Below, one piece after another: positions 50,896 to 62,927 of a stretch of 64,000 nt of DNA. The stretch's first letter is position 1; each line of letters begins with the position of its first letter. The translations under genes and the position numbers were made by a program. The stretch comes from Pictodentalium vernedei (Eukaryota; Mollusca; Scaphopoda; Dentaliida; Dentaliidae). Location: contig CM062297.1 of the NCBI GenBank assembly GCA_031216915.1, positions 368,293,704 through 368,357,703 on the forward strand. Reading direction: 5' to 3'. The notes beneath the pieces were generated by a model, which saw only the letters and a program-made list of their open reading frames with translations, searched no databases and was not told the origin of the DNA.

Positions 50896-52449
50896 GACTG
50901 TACTGAATACCAATAATAAACCACAAACCAACAAAATACATCTTAGATAAAAGAATTATGTTTGCATTAAATATCAACTTTTTAGGTTTTGACTAGGATA
51001 AAAACGTAGATAATGTGTTTTTTAAAAGAAAAGTGTCCAATCTATGGGAAATGTGCTTAAAAATTGGTATTGCCACCCACAGGCTTTTCTGTAACCCATT
51101 TGTGTAAGTTGGAATGGATGAGAGCTCTCAACGTTCATTGAAAATACCTCTAATATCAACATGGAACTAAAAATCGCCATAAGCACGCAATATTTTTTGG
51201 AAAAGCGGTCTTCTTTAACAACTGGCAAGAAAAACAATATTTCATATCTCCCAAAACAACATCACTCCTACAATATCTTCGGAAAATTTGGATTACAACC
51301 AAATAATTCACAATATCAATAGCCCCCCACCCCCCACCCCCACCCCCCCCCACCCCCCCGCTTTTATAACAACAATTAATATAAATGTTTTTCCACCTAC
51401 TGATATGGCAAAAATATAGACCTGGATGAGGCTCCCAGTATGTCACGTGTCATCGAAAACTATGACATATTTCTTCATTTAGATAATATTTACTTTAGAC
51501 AAACTTTTTGGTTATATTAATATCTCATCTGTGTTATTTGTTTATTCAAATTCTGTCTTCTGGAAACATTTCACATTGTGTTGGATGAATATTTTGCAAT
51601 TTTAGGAGAAAAAGCCTCGATTTCCCCAGAACAGGCACCCAGACGCATTGATGTGACATTGACAAAACAAAAACAAACAGATTTTTCCAAAAGTTTCACA
51701 ACAACTGCTTCTATGGCGTCGCATAACACTATCAAACTACCCGAAACCACCAAATATGGATTGTGTATTGCTCTGTTTGAGCTGCAAGTATCCATAATTG
51801 TCCTTTCATAACTTTCGTTTCAACCCTCATAAAGATCCAGTCTGACAAAAACACAGAAATTTCAGTAAATAGCTTTCTAAAGAGATGAACCAGAAAGTTG
51901 ATTTAAGAGAAGTCACATGTGAAGAAGAATATGGTGTTGATTGATGTTTGATAAATTTGGAAATGGGTCGGTGGGGTGAGAGTCAGCTGTCAATTACTGG
52001 AAAAGGAGTACAAAGCAAATGAAAAGCAAAGAAATACTTTGTCAGATGGAGTGAGAGGCGAACATAGAGACACTCTAAACATGCAGTAACACATTTCGGA
52101 AGAAATAACCAGAATATTGACTGCCATACAATAAAAATGAAAATTACAGCGAGAAGAGTTCCACAAGATAATTCACTTATTGACAAATGGATAATCGTTT
52201 TGGACAAATTCACTGGTCGAAAACCAAAGAAATACCCTTTTACTACTCAATATCGGGTGCGTCGTCCTCTGATCTCTAAACACGCTAAAGACCTCTGCCT
52301 CATATTGTGAATGGGAGTACGAACTTGATCCTGAATTTGATCCCATTCCTGGACAATTTAACACTGAAATTTCTTGCCACCCCTCTAGTGCACATACCAG
52401 CTCCACCCTAGGGCATTGTACATGCGTGTTTAAAGTGTCTAAAAGTCGA
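50896..52449. other. No gene supported
   Basis: C-rich low-complexity at 51322-51360. A 77-codon plus frame at 51578-51811 (ILGEKASISPEQAPRRIDVT) has coding-like composition after a TTTTAG, but I recognise no family and no splice partner, so I leave it unassigned. Confidence 0.35.
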
Positions 52450-52453
52450 TTAA

Positions 52454-52704
52454 CCCTTTACCTAACATGACAGGTAAATGACCATCGCAAACAATATTCA
52501 TGAATAAGTAATGTTTTTTTTTTTCATTTTTGCGCAAAACACATAGCTCATGGTCCCTCATTGGGACGAGCTCAACGAGCTCGCCCCAATGAGGGGTTAT
52601 AAGCTATATTTTGAGACAAATAATGAAAAAATAATGAAAATTGAATGGATATTTTTGTGAATAGCGCGGGCCATTTTTGACTATTAATTATGTTGGGTAG
52701 AGGC
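52454..52704. mobile_element. TTAA-type palindromic MITE (251 bp)
   Basis: TTAA 52450-52453 then CCCTTTACCTAAC; right end GTTGGGTAGAGGC then TTAA 52705-52708. The centre is CTCATTGGGACGAGCTC-AA-CGAGCTCGCCCCAATGAG-type. Same family as 41192-41425. Confidence 0.8.
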
Positions 52705-53254
52705 TTAATAAACAGATCTAACGGCGGAATGCGCATAAGCCTTATGTAATACATATTGCTAGATAATTTGTGATTTTCGAAACATTATCCCTGGTCTATT
52801 TATTGGTCTCTATGGTGGACAAGGCTGCACTTTACCAACTTCAAAATTAATATTTTTGTCAAATTTTGGAGATTCGTGTCTCATGTTTTTTATAAAACAT
52901 TCGGTCAATATACTTTCAAAAAAAGTTCGGAAAAACTGGGGTGGTTAAAACTTTTTTTGCAGTATTTAATTATGTAATGTAATCAGTGTGTGATCAATGT
53001 GGAAAAAAGTATCTAAATGAAGTTTATCGGCACACAAGAAGCATTTGTATGAAATGTCATCCAAACGCATCTATAGGTTCCGTGTCAATAAGATTGTGAA
53101 CAGATCTTCTCTCTTTGAACGTCTGAACTGTTACACTGACAGTTATAAAATTCCACACGAAACCCCGTTCTAATGCTTCAATGGAGTTGTTTAGAATCTC
53201 CCAGAAAGCAGACATGTCTGTGTGTGGCATTCCCCATTTTCTTTCAGGTTGATT

Positions 53255-53606
53255 TATTTATTTATTTATCTGTGTTTAGGGTCACATATTTCTGCACAAT
53301 GGCTAATCATGACCGTGACAGTTTTATGGGTGGAGGAAGCCGGAGTACTCGGAAAGAATCACCGTGCAACGGCGAGCAACTGTCAGCTTCCCAACATACC
53401 AACTCCACACAAGCAGGGTTAGCACTGGTTGAAGGCAAGTGCACTATCGACGCGCAGTACGCCTTAGTACACAACGCCACCGTGCCCCAAGTGGGCAATG
53501 GGGTGAAGTGTCTTGCCCAAGGCCTGCGGTTGCCGCAGGTGGGATTCGAACCGAGGACCTCTCGGCTTGCAGCCTGCACCTCTACCCACTGAGCCACCGC
53601 GCCCCC
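53255..53606 (-). mobile_element. tRNA-headed SINE with perfect 12-bp target duplication
   Basis: Read on the minus strand: A box TGGCTCAGTGGGTAGAGG and B box GGTTCGAATCC in a tRNA-like head (53606 to about 53530), then a body with ACTCCGGCTTCCTCCACCCA and a tail of TAAA units. TTCAGGTTGATT flanks it at 53243-53254 and 53607-53618. The body is the one used by the 5S-headed SINEs. The 139-codon plus-strand frame over it is an artefact. Confidence 0.9.
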
Positions 53607-53618
53607 TTCAGGTTGATT

Positions 53619-54534
53619 GAAACATTAATTACACAAAACCAGCTTATCTTCAAGTTGTTGGTTTTGTTACTGAATCGCTTCTTGTATGATGAAATTAGCA
53701 GTTATCGAAGAATCTAATTAAACCACAGACTCATAACGTGCTGAAATATAATAGGAATTAGGGTCAAAACCGGAACTACCACTGCTCATGCCAGCGGCAA
53801 AATATTATTTTATTTTATTTTTGGGGTTTTTTTGAAAAGGGAAGACAGAGTACCATGACCCTATTCTAACGCACGGTTTGGTCAATGTTAGAAAACCAAG
53901 TTCTCACACAAACAAGAGTTTTTATCTGCTAACTAAAATATACAGTAATTCATACATTTACATAAAAGTGAATATCTCAGTTAAATGATTTTTATCGACT
54001 GTCTGAAGACTATGCATATAAATCCGAAAAAGCTTAACTTTCCCCGGGAAGTAACTAACCACACAGAACGATAGTACCAGTTCCAGACATTTGTGTTGAC
54101 CTTTCGATCATTTTTTGATAATTCGGATAGTTGACACGTGTCTCGTTTTAATGAGACTGGAGGCGCTAAAGAGCAGAAATGTAATCAGAGAACACAAAGT
54201 ATGACCAATGCCGTGTGTGGGCACTCTAAGACCTATCACATGTTCCCATGTCAAGCTCATTTGAGTTTATTCTAATTAAGGTTTAAGCCCCACAACGGGA
54301 ATATTCTGGTTCTCGTTTTTTTGAAAGTCAGTCACGATGCCGGGAATGTTCCGATTCTCGTTTCTGCATATCAGTCCCGGTTCAACCTTTTTTCCAATTG
54401 TAGTCTACGCATTTTCCGGGCATTAGCACTGATTTTAAGAAAGAAAACATTTTTATTTTAATCCAACCACTAGTGATGGAACTAGAGCAGCAAACATGTT
54501 GGACGGACATAACATGTAATGTACACACGAACAT
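53619..54534. other. No gene recognised
   Basis: Short frames only; a related pair of phrases, GGGAATATTCTGGTTCTCGTTT and GGGAATGTTCCGATTCTCGTTT, occurs at about 54297 and 54341. Confidence 0.4.
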
Positions 54535-55450
54535 ATGAACGTACAGGGGATGACTGGGCCAAAAAAACGTTGCCGGGAAACGTACCAAGGCGGCCCCGGA
54601 CCCGCACAAAACTTTGGTTCTTCGAATCGAAATTTATTTATTTATTTATTTATTTATTAGGGTTTAATGACACATTAACAGCCAAGATCATATCGTGTCG
54701 GTGACAGTTTTGCGGGTGGAGAAAGCCGGAGTACCCGGAGAGAACCCCCGAGCAACGACGAGCAGCTGCTGCCAACTCCACAACATCGTAACTTCACACT
54801 GCAGCACAGGCAAGGTTAGATTGGTTTAAGACATGCGCACCATCGACGTGCAGCACGCCTTAGAACATGGCGTCATCGTGCCTCCGGTGGACAAGTCGCT
54901 CAGACGGTCGCCCATTCAAGGACTAAACTGGCCCGGCGTTGCTTAACTTCGGTGGTCTCACGAGAACCGGTTACCGCAAAGCCCCCCCCACTCCCCCACC
55001 CGAACGAAAGAACGCTGCTTCCTTGCATCTGAGCGATCGATGGCAGTCCACATAGAGGACATTTCCAATGCCACTTTTGTATCATCTCTGTTGCTCATTT
55101 GGCAAACAACGGTCGCACAAAAGGGAGCCCCGGACTGATCAGGCCAACTATAATTCGGCCCATAGGGAAAAACATTTGATTTTTCGAACCGAAAGAACGT
55201 TGTTTCCTTGCATCTGACCGATCAATTGCAGACTAGTCTGCTAGTGTATCGAATGCCCTCTTTGTGGACTGCCAATAGCAGTCCACATAGGGAGCATTTC
55301 GATCACTCGACAGTCTATCCAATGAAATTCATTTCGCATTTTGGTGATTTTCACGAAATATCATGCGCCAACAGGTGTTGGGCTGCGTAAATATTGGGGG
55401 TCCTGATCGCTCCCAATAGGTCAATCCGATTGACCATACATCCAGTCCTC
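54535..55450. repeat. Dispersed repeat R1, copy 2, split by a SINE
   Basis: 54535-54632 and 55001-55450 align with 41650-42180. The SINE sits at the TTCGAATCGAAA/CGAACGAAAG point. Confidence 0.7.
54633..55000 (-). mobile_element. 5S rRNA-headed SINE inserted in repeat R1
   Basis: On the minus strand: GCGGTAACCGGTTCTCGTGA, GACCACCGAAGTTAAGCAAC, GTCCTTGAATGGGCGACCGT (5S-like head), the shared body with CTCCGGGTACTCCGGCTTTC and AAACCCTAATAAATAAATAA at the tail. The flanks (CGAATCGAAA / CGAACGAAAG) are an imperfect target duplication. Confidence 0.88.
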
Positions 55451-55492
55451 TTCTTCTGCTGCGACTGTACTCGCGTATTCAGCTTATTACTA

Positions 55493-57059
55493 TATATACG
55501 GCTAGAACTTAATTAAGCCCCCTCTGAAATGTTTCATGACAGTGAAGTTGCTGTTACTGATTATGTTTTAACGATTGCTATGTCTTGCAGTACATTTCAT
55601 CTCTTGAAACATGATGTTTCTGATTGATAGCGTACCCCAAACACATCCCCGCATCCACGTGAAGTATGCTTGTGACGAATGTCACAAAACACACTGTCAT
55701 TCACATGCAATATCTGGGTATAAAACAAGAACATTTGCCACTTCTCTTATCAGTAAATGTGGACATGGCAAGGGGGAGACTGTCAGAGGCACTAAGATGG
55801 CAAATCGTTGGCATGCAAAGCTATCGGAAGGCAACTTGGCTATAGTCATTCTGTCATCAGCAGACTTGTCCGAAAAAAATCAACAAACCAACGATGTTAA
55901 GGGCCGACCAAGGCCGGGACAACCACGCAATACCTTTCCTAGAAAAGATCGAAGGCTGGCACAACTCGTCAGGCGTGAATCGTTTGCTTCAAGTGGGGTT
56001 TTGAAACGCCTTTGGCTCCACAACAGGTGCTTGTGCAACAGAACTGTCCGAAACCGCCTCAACGCACTGAGTATTTGGTCCAGAAGGGTCATCAAACTTC
56101 CAGCTCTGTCCGATCAGCATCAAAGACGACGTTTGGAGTGGTGTATGACACGACAACATTGGAATCTTTCGAAATGGAGGAGAGTCGATTGGTCAGACGA
56201 GAGTAGGCTCCTGCTTCACGTCACAGATGGTCACACAAGAGTGTGTAGCAATAGAAATACTGCTTGTGTGCCCTGGAACATCAGACCTATTATTCATTAT
56301 GGTGGAGAATCGATCAGTAATGATCTGGGACTGCCTCTCTCATGATTGTAAACTTGACATGGTGACTGTACGTGGGGATCTCACTGGTCATCAGTACATA
56401 TCCGGTTGTCGAGCCTCATGTCGACAACAACTCATTGACTACTCGCCCTGTATTCATGGACTACAATGGAAGGCCACATCGCGCCCATGCTGTGAGAGCA
56501 TTCTTTCAGAACAACGCTATTACAACAGTACCTTGGCCTGTAATGAGCCCCGATTTGAATCCCTTAGAACACATCGGGGACTTTCTTGAGAGTCGCGTGC
56601 AAGCAAGGGATCCGTCTGTACAGAATTTGGCCGATTTGGAAGTTGCATTCCTTGAGGTGTGGCTGCAGTTGCCTCTGGATCGTATCAGAAGGCTCTCTGG
56701 TAGCATTAGGAGGAGGAGGATACACTCTGTCATCCGACCACATAGTGGATATACTCGCAACTGACATCCGAGACTGCTAATGTTTTCAGGAGATCACAAG
56801 TTACATTTTTTGTCATTGATTACCGGCATTATTTCATCATGGACCGTTCCAGTACCATACTTGTCATTTTTCTATCAAAACCATTAGTGACAGATATGTG
56901 TATATTTTTATCATTGTATTGTCTTTCGTTTGTCAATAGACCATTCTTTCCTCAAACAATCACTTTTGGCCATCTTGAAGATAGCATGAAAGTAATGACA
57001 GTTTCTATTAACACCACTGCGAAAAAATAGGGGGTCCTTCATTAAGTGCCTGGTGTATA
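55493..57059 (+). mobile_element. Tc1-type transposon 1 (about 1.57 kb)
   Basis: The left end TATACGGCTAGAACTTAATT and the complement of the right end (TATACACCAGGCACTTAATG) are inverted repeats next to TA. It contains a broken Tc1 transposase. A sibling lies in the opposite sense at 60639-62221. Confidence 0.85.
55790..56764 (+). pseudogene. Tc1-like DD34E transposase, frameshifted
   Basis: Reading across three frames: ANRWHAKLSEGN and RKDRRLAQLVRRESF (helix-turn-helix region), LSIWSRRVIKLPALSDQHQ, WCMTRQHWNLSKWRRVDWSD with Asp in WSDESRL as first catalytic residue, TRVCSNRN, NIRPIIHYGG, VFMDYNGRPHRAHAVRAFFQ (second Asp), and WPVMSPDLNPLEHIGDFLES (catalytic Glu). Frame changes near 56330 and at nearby sites, together with a gap in the N-terminal domain, inactivate it. 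In the known family this enzyme cuts and pastes DNA at TA dinucleotides. Confidence 0.88.
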
Positions 57060-57266
57060 CATGTCCCCCACCAGGAGGAGGGGGCATAACTATGAAGCAA
57101 GGAGCGTACCCTTCGCTCCAGTAAACAAAACATGTATCTGGAGCGTGTGTGTAGCATGGAAAACGTACAATGACAGCTCGTACTACAAAACAGGTTGAAA
57201 GAATTGAAATACGTTGACAGATTGAGGAACATTTATAAAGCATTCTGAAAAAAATATGCCACAAAC

Positions 57267-57342
57267 CTTGCTTATGTTGTATACCGAGAACTGCGTCAAT
57301 AACCTGGATAGTCGCACTCTGTGCTGCACTGCCACCAGTCAT
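57267..57342 (-). CDS. Internal exon of an IDO-like (indoleamine 2,3-dioxygenase) gene
   Basis: A 76-bp minus-strand exon between TTTGCATTTCAG (acceptor, at 57343 and upward) and GTTTGTGG (donor side, 57266 and downward). It encodes MTGGSAAQSATIQVIDAVLG IQHK-Q. The GGSA-x-QS-x-x-x-Q-x-x-D-x-x-L-G-I pattern is a signature of indoleamine 2,3-dioxygenases, heme enzymes that open the indole ring of tryptophan at the start of the kynurenine pathway; some gastropods use the same fold as a myoglobin. It begins in phase 0, matching the end of the exon at 62647-62716. The next exon, expected to carry the C-terminal helices, was not found at lower coordinates. Confidence 0.7.
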
Positions 57343-57894
57343 CTGAAATGCAAAGACTCGGGTTTGAAATACCCTAAAACTTCCCAAAACCAATCAGAGA
57401 CAGCATAAGTCATTATCAACTGTTGTTCACCTGACCATTAACAGCATTCACAAAAATGCCCATTCAAATGTTATTAGCTTTTCTCGATGTTTGCCTTCAA
57501 AACAGAGATTATAGTCCAACGAACTTGTTTAGCAAGTTGGGACTCTGTGTTGCTTCCAGATTTCGTATCTTAAGTTGCTAGTCGGTTCATTTCTAAAGCG
57601 GATGCCCGATTCGTTACCTTTCAAATCTTTTCAAAGGAATATAGCTTGGTATCATTCATCTACGTTGCTTCACAAAACGTATAGTTTAGACGGATATTGT
57701 ATATATATATAATGTTGCAACTGAAGACTGTGTGTAATTCCCGCCATTTTAACATAAATAGCAACTGCACCCATGCCACCACCCATGAAAATATACTCTC
57801 GCTCGTCACTACTACCGTTGAAAGCAAATTTTGAAATCATTCGCCCCCCTCCGACCCCTTCCACCCTCTCATCCATCCTCAAACATCCTCACAT
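57343..57894. other. Probable intron of the IDO-like gene, no other feature
   Basis: Sequence upstream (minus strand) of the exon; a short (TA)n run at 57701-57712. Confidence 0.4.
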
Positions 57895-58144
57895 ATTACA
57901 TTACAGAGGTTCGCGCCAGTCTTCGCCTGAGTCCAACCACAGCCCGTTTGGCGTACTGTAGCCAGCGCATTTCACACTTTCATGTAGCTGCTGAGAAGAA
58001 AGTGAACCATGTAATTATCTGAAGCTCATCTAAAAAAGCTATATTTCAGCCCGAATTTTGAGCGGTGTGCAATGGTCCAGTGGTTTATGTGTTGGACTCC
58101 TTATTGTCAAGACGGGTTACCGAAGGTTCGTTTTCCGCGTTCCG

Positions 58145-58177
<33 letters not shown>

Positions 58178-58620
58178 GGGTCACGAACCAACATTCTAAA
58201 TTCTTCAAAACCATGATCGAGTCATTCCAAAAGACAAAAGACATACTTTCAAAACATGATCGTGTGATTCCAAACACACACAGGCCCGTGTCTGTCTTCG
58301 TGTCTAGGGCCAATCACAGCACTTTCGTCGTACTATATCCAGCGCGTTTACGTCCATGTAGCTATCGTGATTCCCAGTGAACCAAGTCATTATGAGAACA
58401 CAATCTAAACAGCTAGATTCCAGCCATCGTTTTGACGGTGGGCAATGACCCAGTGGTTCAGGTGGTGGACTCCCGATTGCCTAGTAGCGTTGCCGAGGGT
58501 TCGATTCCCGGCAGAGGAGGGCAACCAGCATTCTATTTTTTCCAAAACATGATTGCGTATTTTGAAATACTCTCGCCCACACTGCACTCTCTTTATTTTA
58601 ACAAACCCCAATCCAATGGT
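57895..58620. repeat. Direct duplication (period about 373 bp) of a tRNA-derived unit
   Basis: Unit 1 and unit 2 share AACCACAGCCCGTTTGGCGTACTGTAGCCAGCGC-type sequence, CATGTAGCT, GTGAACCA-GT-ATTATG, GCAATGGTCCAGTGG (58069) or GCAATGACCCAGTGG (58442), then a B-box-like GAAGGTTCGTTTTC or GAGGGTTCGATTCC. The first copy is followed by an uninterrupted G run (58146-58178). The tRNA-like head suggests tandem SINEs. Confidence 0.7.
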
Positions 58621-59503
58621 TGGCTTATGCTGCAGAGCGAAATAGACAGTATGGCGACTATAGGCGACATTGGTAGAGGACTAGTCACCTCTACCAAAGG
58701 ACCGCCATTGCATATACTAGAAGAAGACCTAACGGCTAGGTAAATATATCTAAAGTCGTAAAATTAACCCGCTATCCATATAGCAATGTTACAGATTCGT
58801 AAATTGAAAACAAATTGAGAAAAGATTCGATTGTTGTGAGGGAACCTCTCCCAGCCTACTGAGCCAACTTGGATTCATGTTGTGCTCCATTTCTTTAGAG
58901 GTCTTAATATGAAAGCTGGTGATCGTACTCGCGCTTCTTCATTTTCAACATCCGTGAAAAGGAGATTTACCCTCCAAAGCCACAAGAAGACTTCATTTGA
59001 AAGGACTTTTTTTCTTGGCGAACCACCCATCCTACCGACAAAACCTCAAGCAAGCCTCCTATGGTTGTTCAATACATTCAGAAAACGTAGACATCTGCGC
59101 GGATTTCTAATCCGAGCAGATGTCTACTGTGTGGATGCAATGTGATGATACTATGAATCTGAAAGACCACTTGAGGACTTCTCCTCCCAACCCTTCATGG
59201 GGAACCTATATCTTACCCCTACCCCTTCCCGGAAAACTTTCTTGTACCGCCAGTGTACTTTTGTTGTGATCAAAATGGTTTTAACTGCTGTCACCCAATG
59301 GCCTACCAGGGCGGTCATGGATGCCGTGTTCTTCTCCATCTCGTGGAAAGAGCACATAAAGATTAACTGGTCTCAACATGTTGTGTAAACTTTCTTTATT
59401 GGCACTAATTATGACTCCAAACTAAAACTTAATTTAGAACTGAACAGAATGGGGTGGGTCATCATCACTGGAACTTCTGCTGTATATTGTTTTGTTCTCC
59501 TTT

Positions 59504-59506
<3 letters not shown>
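58621..59506. other. Non-coding, with one tight hairpin
   Basis: No gene recognised. Probably intronic to the IDO-like gene. Confidence 0.4.
59087..59127. repeat. Near-perfect 19-bp stem hairpin
   Basis: GTAGACATCTGC-G-CGGATT, loop TCT, AATCCG-A-GCAGATGTCTAC: 18 pairs, one mismatch. Confidence 0.85.
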
Positions 59507-59560
<54 letters not shown>

Positions 59561-59562
59561 CC

Positions 59563-59601
<39 letters not shown>
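59507..59601. repeat. (TC)n microsatellite
   Basis: About 95 bp of TC units with a few CCC interruptions. Confidence 0.97.
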
Positions 59602-59602
<1 letters not shown>

Positions 59603-60638
59603 GAGTTAACTTCTTTTTGTGTATAATGTTTACATATTGTTATATTCTGTTATTCATTTAGTACGTTCTGCTTTTTGTAATCTGTTAGTATTTGTAATCT
59701 ACTCCATTTCTTGTTGGGCCCATCCTTTCATTCTTATCACTGTATGTGCCGCCTGTAATGCAAACTGCGACCTTGAATTTACTTTCAAATGATCGTATTT
59801 ACAAGCAAATCAGTTTACGGGTAGAGAGGTGGTTATCAAAATTTATTCATGTGTCTTTTCCTTGATGCATTTTATAAAAGCGTGGCAAATAACACTCTCC
59901 CATAAATTGAAACAATGCAAATCCATAAAGACGAAATAATTTCATTTCAAAGATAATATGAAGCACATCCATATAGTATGAAACCTTTAAGTTGTTGTAT
60001 TTGCTCTTTAGAATGAAGCCCAAAAATGGGCTTCTTGTGCTCTACCAGTTAACGTTAGCTAACATTGATCTTTCATGTATTCTCGTCAGTTGGTTTCGAA
60101 CAAAAAGTAGTTGGACTGGTTTGTGTTAGTGAGTCTCACTAATTGTTTCAAATAGAGATCAGGGATAATCTTTCGACTGACGCCGGAGGCTTTGTCATTG
60201 AACAACTGAACGCCTTTCGTGATTACTTTAAAACGCCTCTTCTTACAGTGTCGCAGGATAGCATATCCTGATTTTAAGAGAAAAATTTCAATTCGCCCTT
60301 GGTCAATCATGATCAGATGCCTTCCAGATGAACGTTGACGCTGTACCACGTTCACAGGTATTTAGCACAAACACACTTTGACTGATGTGCTAGTTGGAAG
60401 TTCGAATGCTTAAAATTTTATTTTTCCGTCGATCGTTCACATGGATGTGACTCTGCGTAACCTCCAAGAGAATGAATCTGGCATTATCGAAACAATTGTA
60501 TCCCTTGTCCGACGAATTGGGGAAGGTTAAACAAGTTATGTAATGGAGACACATGTTTGCGTTTTGTGATCTCCGGCTTGATGCATACTCGGTGGGAATC
60601 ATATTTGACATTACGGTGATTGTACACGTAGCATTCAA
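59602..60638. other. No gene recognised
   Basis: AT-rich; a small hairpin GAAGCCC-AAAAAT-GGGCTTC at 60016-60035. Confidence 0.4.
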
Positions 60639-62221
60639 TATATACACCCGGAACTCAATTAAGCACCCCCAATTTTTTTCGCAGAGGTGTTAATAGAAAC
60701 TGTCATCACTTCCATGCTATTTTTCAGTTGGCCAAAGTGATTGTTTGCGGAAAGAATGGTCTATTGACAAATGAAAGACAACACAATGATGAAAATATGC
60801 AGTATTTTAAAGCGCTAATTACACATATCTGTCACATATCTGTCACTAATGTTTTTGATGAAAAAATGTTCTATCGACAAGTATGGTGCTGAAACGGTCC
60901 ATGATGAAATAATACCGGCAATGACTGTCAAAACATTTAACACGTGATCTCCTGAACACAGTAGCAGTGTCTGGTGTCAGTAGCGAGTGTATCCACCACG
61001 TGTCTGGCTGACAGCCTGAACTCTAGTACTAATGCTACCAGTGAGACTTCTGATAAGGTTCAAAGGCAACTGCTGACACTCATCATGCAGTGCAGCTTCC
61101 AAATCGGCCAAATTCTGTACAGATGGATCCCTTGCTTGCATAAGACGTCACAGAAAAGCCCAGATGTGTTCTAAGCCATTCAAATCGTGGCTCATTGCAA
61201 GCCGAGCTAGTGTTGTAATAGCGTTGTTCTGAAGGAATGCTCTCACAGCATGTGTACAACGCGGCCTTGCATTGTCATCCATGTAGTACAGGGAGAGTAG
61301 CGCCAAAGAATGGCTGCCAAATGAGGCAAGACAATCGGACTGAGAATGCCCCGGATGTACTGATGACCACTGAGATTCCCACGTACAGTCACCATATCAA
61401 GTTTATAATCACTAGAGAGGCATCCAATTATCATTACTGAACTTCCATCTTTAGGAACAGTATGTCTGATGTTCCTGGGCAAGTAAGCAGTAATTCTATG
61501 CCTCCACACTCTCATGCGACCATATGTGACGTGAAGCGGGAACCAACTCTCGTCTGACCAATGGACTCTCCTCCATAAGATTTCAATGCTGTCGTGCCAT
61601 ACACCACTCCAAACGTCCTCTTCGATGCTGATCGGACAGAGATGGACGCTTGATTACTCTTCTGGACCTCATACCCAGTGCTGTGTGACGGTTTGGGACA
61701 GTTCTGTTGCACAAACGCATATTGGGGAGCCCAAGGCGTTTCAAAACCCCACTTACAGCAAAGACTTGAAGCCTCCTTGTGTTAAGAAGGCGTGCCAGAC
61801 TCTGATCTTCCAGAGGAAAGGTCTTTTGGGGTTTTCGGGCAAATCTGCTGATGACAGAATGACTATAGCCTAGTTGCCTTCCAACAGATTTGAATGACAT
61901 GCCTTTTGCATGAAGGCCACCGATTTGCCATCTTAGTACCTCCTTGCCATGCCAACATTTACTGATAAATGAAGTAACAAATGTTCTTGTTTTATACCCA
62001 AATAGTGCATGTGGATGATAGTGTTTTTGTGACTTTCGTAGATGGCATGTTTCACGTGGACGAGGGGATGTGTTTGAGGTACGCTATCGACCAGAAACAT
62101 CATGTTTCACGAGATGAAATGTACTACAAACGCAGCAATCATTAAAGCATAATAATCAGTAACAGCAGCTTAACTGTTATGAAACATTTCAGAGGCTGCT
62201 TAATTAGGTTCCAGGTATATA
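60639..62221 (-). mobile_element. Tc1-type transposon 2 (about 1.58 kb), opposite orientation
   Basis: The left end TATATACACCCGGAACTCAA and the complement of the right end (TATATACCTGGAACCTAATT) are inverted repeats, with TA at both edges. Same family as element 1. Confidence 0.87.
60965..61935 (-). pseudogene. Tc1-like DD34E transposase, broken, second copy
   Basis: The minus-strand pieces include MSFKSVGRQLGYSHSVISRF (helix-turn-helix), GVLKRLGLPNMRLCNRTVPN, MRSRRVIKRPSLSDQHRRGR and WCMARQH, then NIRHTVPKDGSSVMIIGCLS with DYKLDMVTVRGNLSGHQYI. The last frame, complementary to 60974-61174, corresponds to the C-terminal part after the catalytic Glu. The catalytic WSDES region reads as IGQTRVGSRFTSH after a frameshift. 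Not functional. It keeps the N-terminal helix-turn-helix that element 1 has lost. Confidence 0.85.
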
Positions 62222-62646
62222 TTTCATCTCGCTATGGCTGTAAAATGAAGTCTCTTATATTTACTCATAGTAACTTTTGTCGCGGCCTTGTCCAAGGTGA
62301 TTTCAACTACTTTAGCTACTCGGCATACCATGTTCGTTGCTTAATGCCTCCTTAATTCTGCCGATGTGACGTGGCTGCTACGCAAAACCAGCATTTTGTT
62401 TAACCACTTATCCGCCGAACACTATATCAAAAGGTATTATTAATTATTTTTCCCACATTTTTCCAGAAATGTCGACAGAACCACATCATACAAATATCTA
62501 CTTTAGGGGTGCTACTACTTAGAAGAACATTTTCTGGTATATATGCCCCCAGTTTATTTTTTTAGTATAATAGATTTTGCGGAATTGCTGCATCACAAAT
62601 GAACGTTTCAATCAGCTGGCCCTGCAATAAATGTCAAATAGTTTAC
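62222..62646. other. Probable intron of the IDO-like gene
   Basis: Lies between Tc1 element 2 and the exon; begins on the minus strand with GTAAAC. No other feature. Confidence 0.4.
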
Positions 62647-62716
62647 CTTCTTAGGTTCTTCGGAAATGCCTTCATATATTAAACCATCTGGAAGTGCGTT
62701 GCCTTCTCCACCCCAC
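62647..62716 (-). CDS. Internal exon of the IDO-like gene, upstream of the one at 57.3 kb
   Basis: A 70-bp minus-strand exon bounded by a T-rich acceptor (TGTTTTTTTATTGAAG at 62717 and upward) and donor GTAAAC. One base completes a split codon, then 23 codons read WGGEGNALPDGLIYEGISEE PKK. LPDGLIYEG is the IDO-family block that follows the W of the substrate-proximal segment; in known members it is directly followed by the GGSA-QS block that is on the next exon here (57267-57342). The two exons are phase-compatible and separated by 5.3 kb containing Tc1 element 2 and tRNA-derived repeats. Earlier exons (heme-pocket N-terminal half) must lie beyond 64 kb. Confidence 0.72.
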
Positions 62717-62927
62717 CTTCAATAAAAAAACACAATTTCGGTAATTCCACTCCGTCATCATTTGACGTATAACATTAAACCTTTTCTGAAACAGTCCATT
62801 CTTTAGAATCTTTGAAGTCGGAGCTTTTAATTGCTTGCTCTCTGACACAACCACAATCAGCACTCAACCCAGCGCTCTACACAGAAATCGCCAATTAAAT
62901 TTTGAGAGTTATTTTATTTTTTTTTTT

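Noticed and set aside
51578..51811. A 77-codon plus-strand frame as a host exon
   Set aside because: Composition is plausible, but no recognisable family, no clear splice donor and no neighbouring exon were seen.
53173..53592. A 139-codon plus-strand frame
   Set aside because: It is antisense to the tRNA-headed SINE body.
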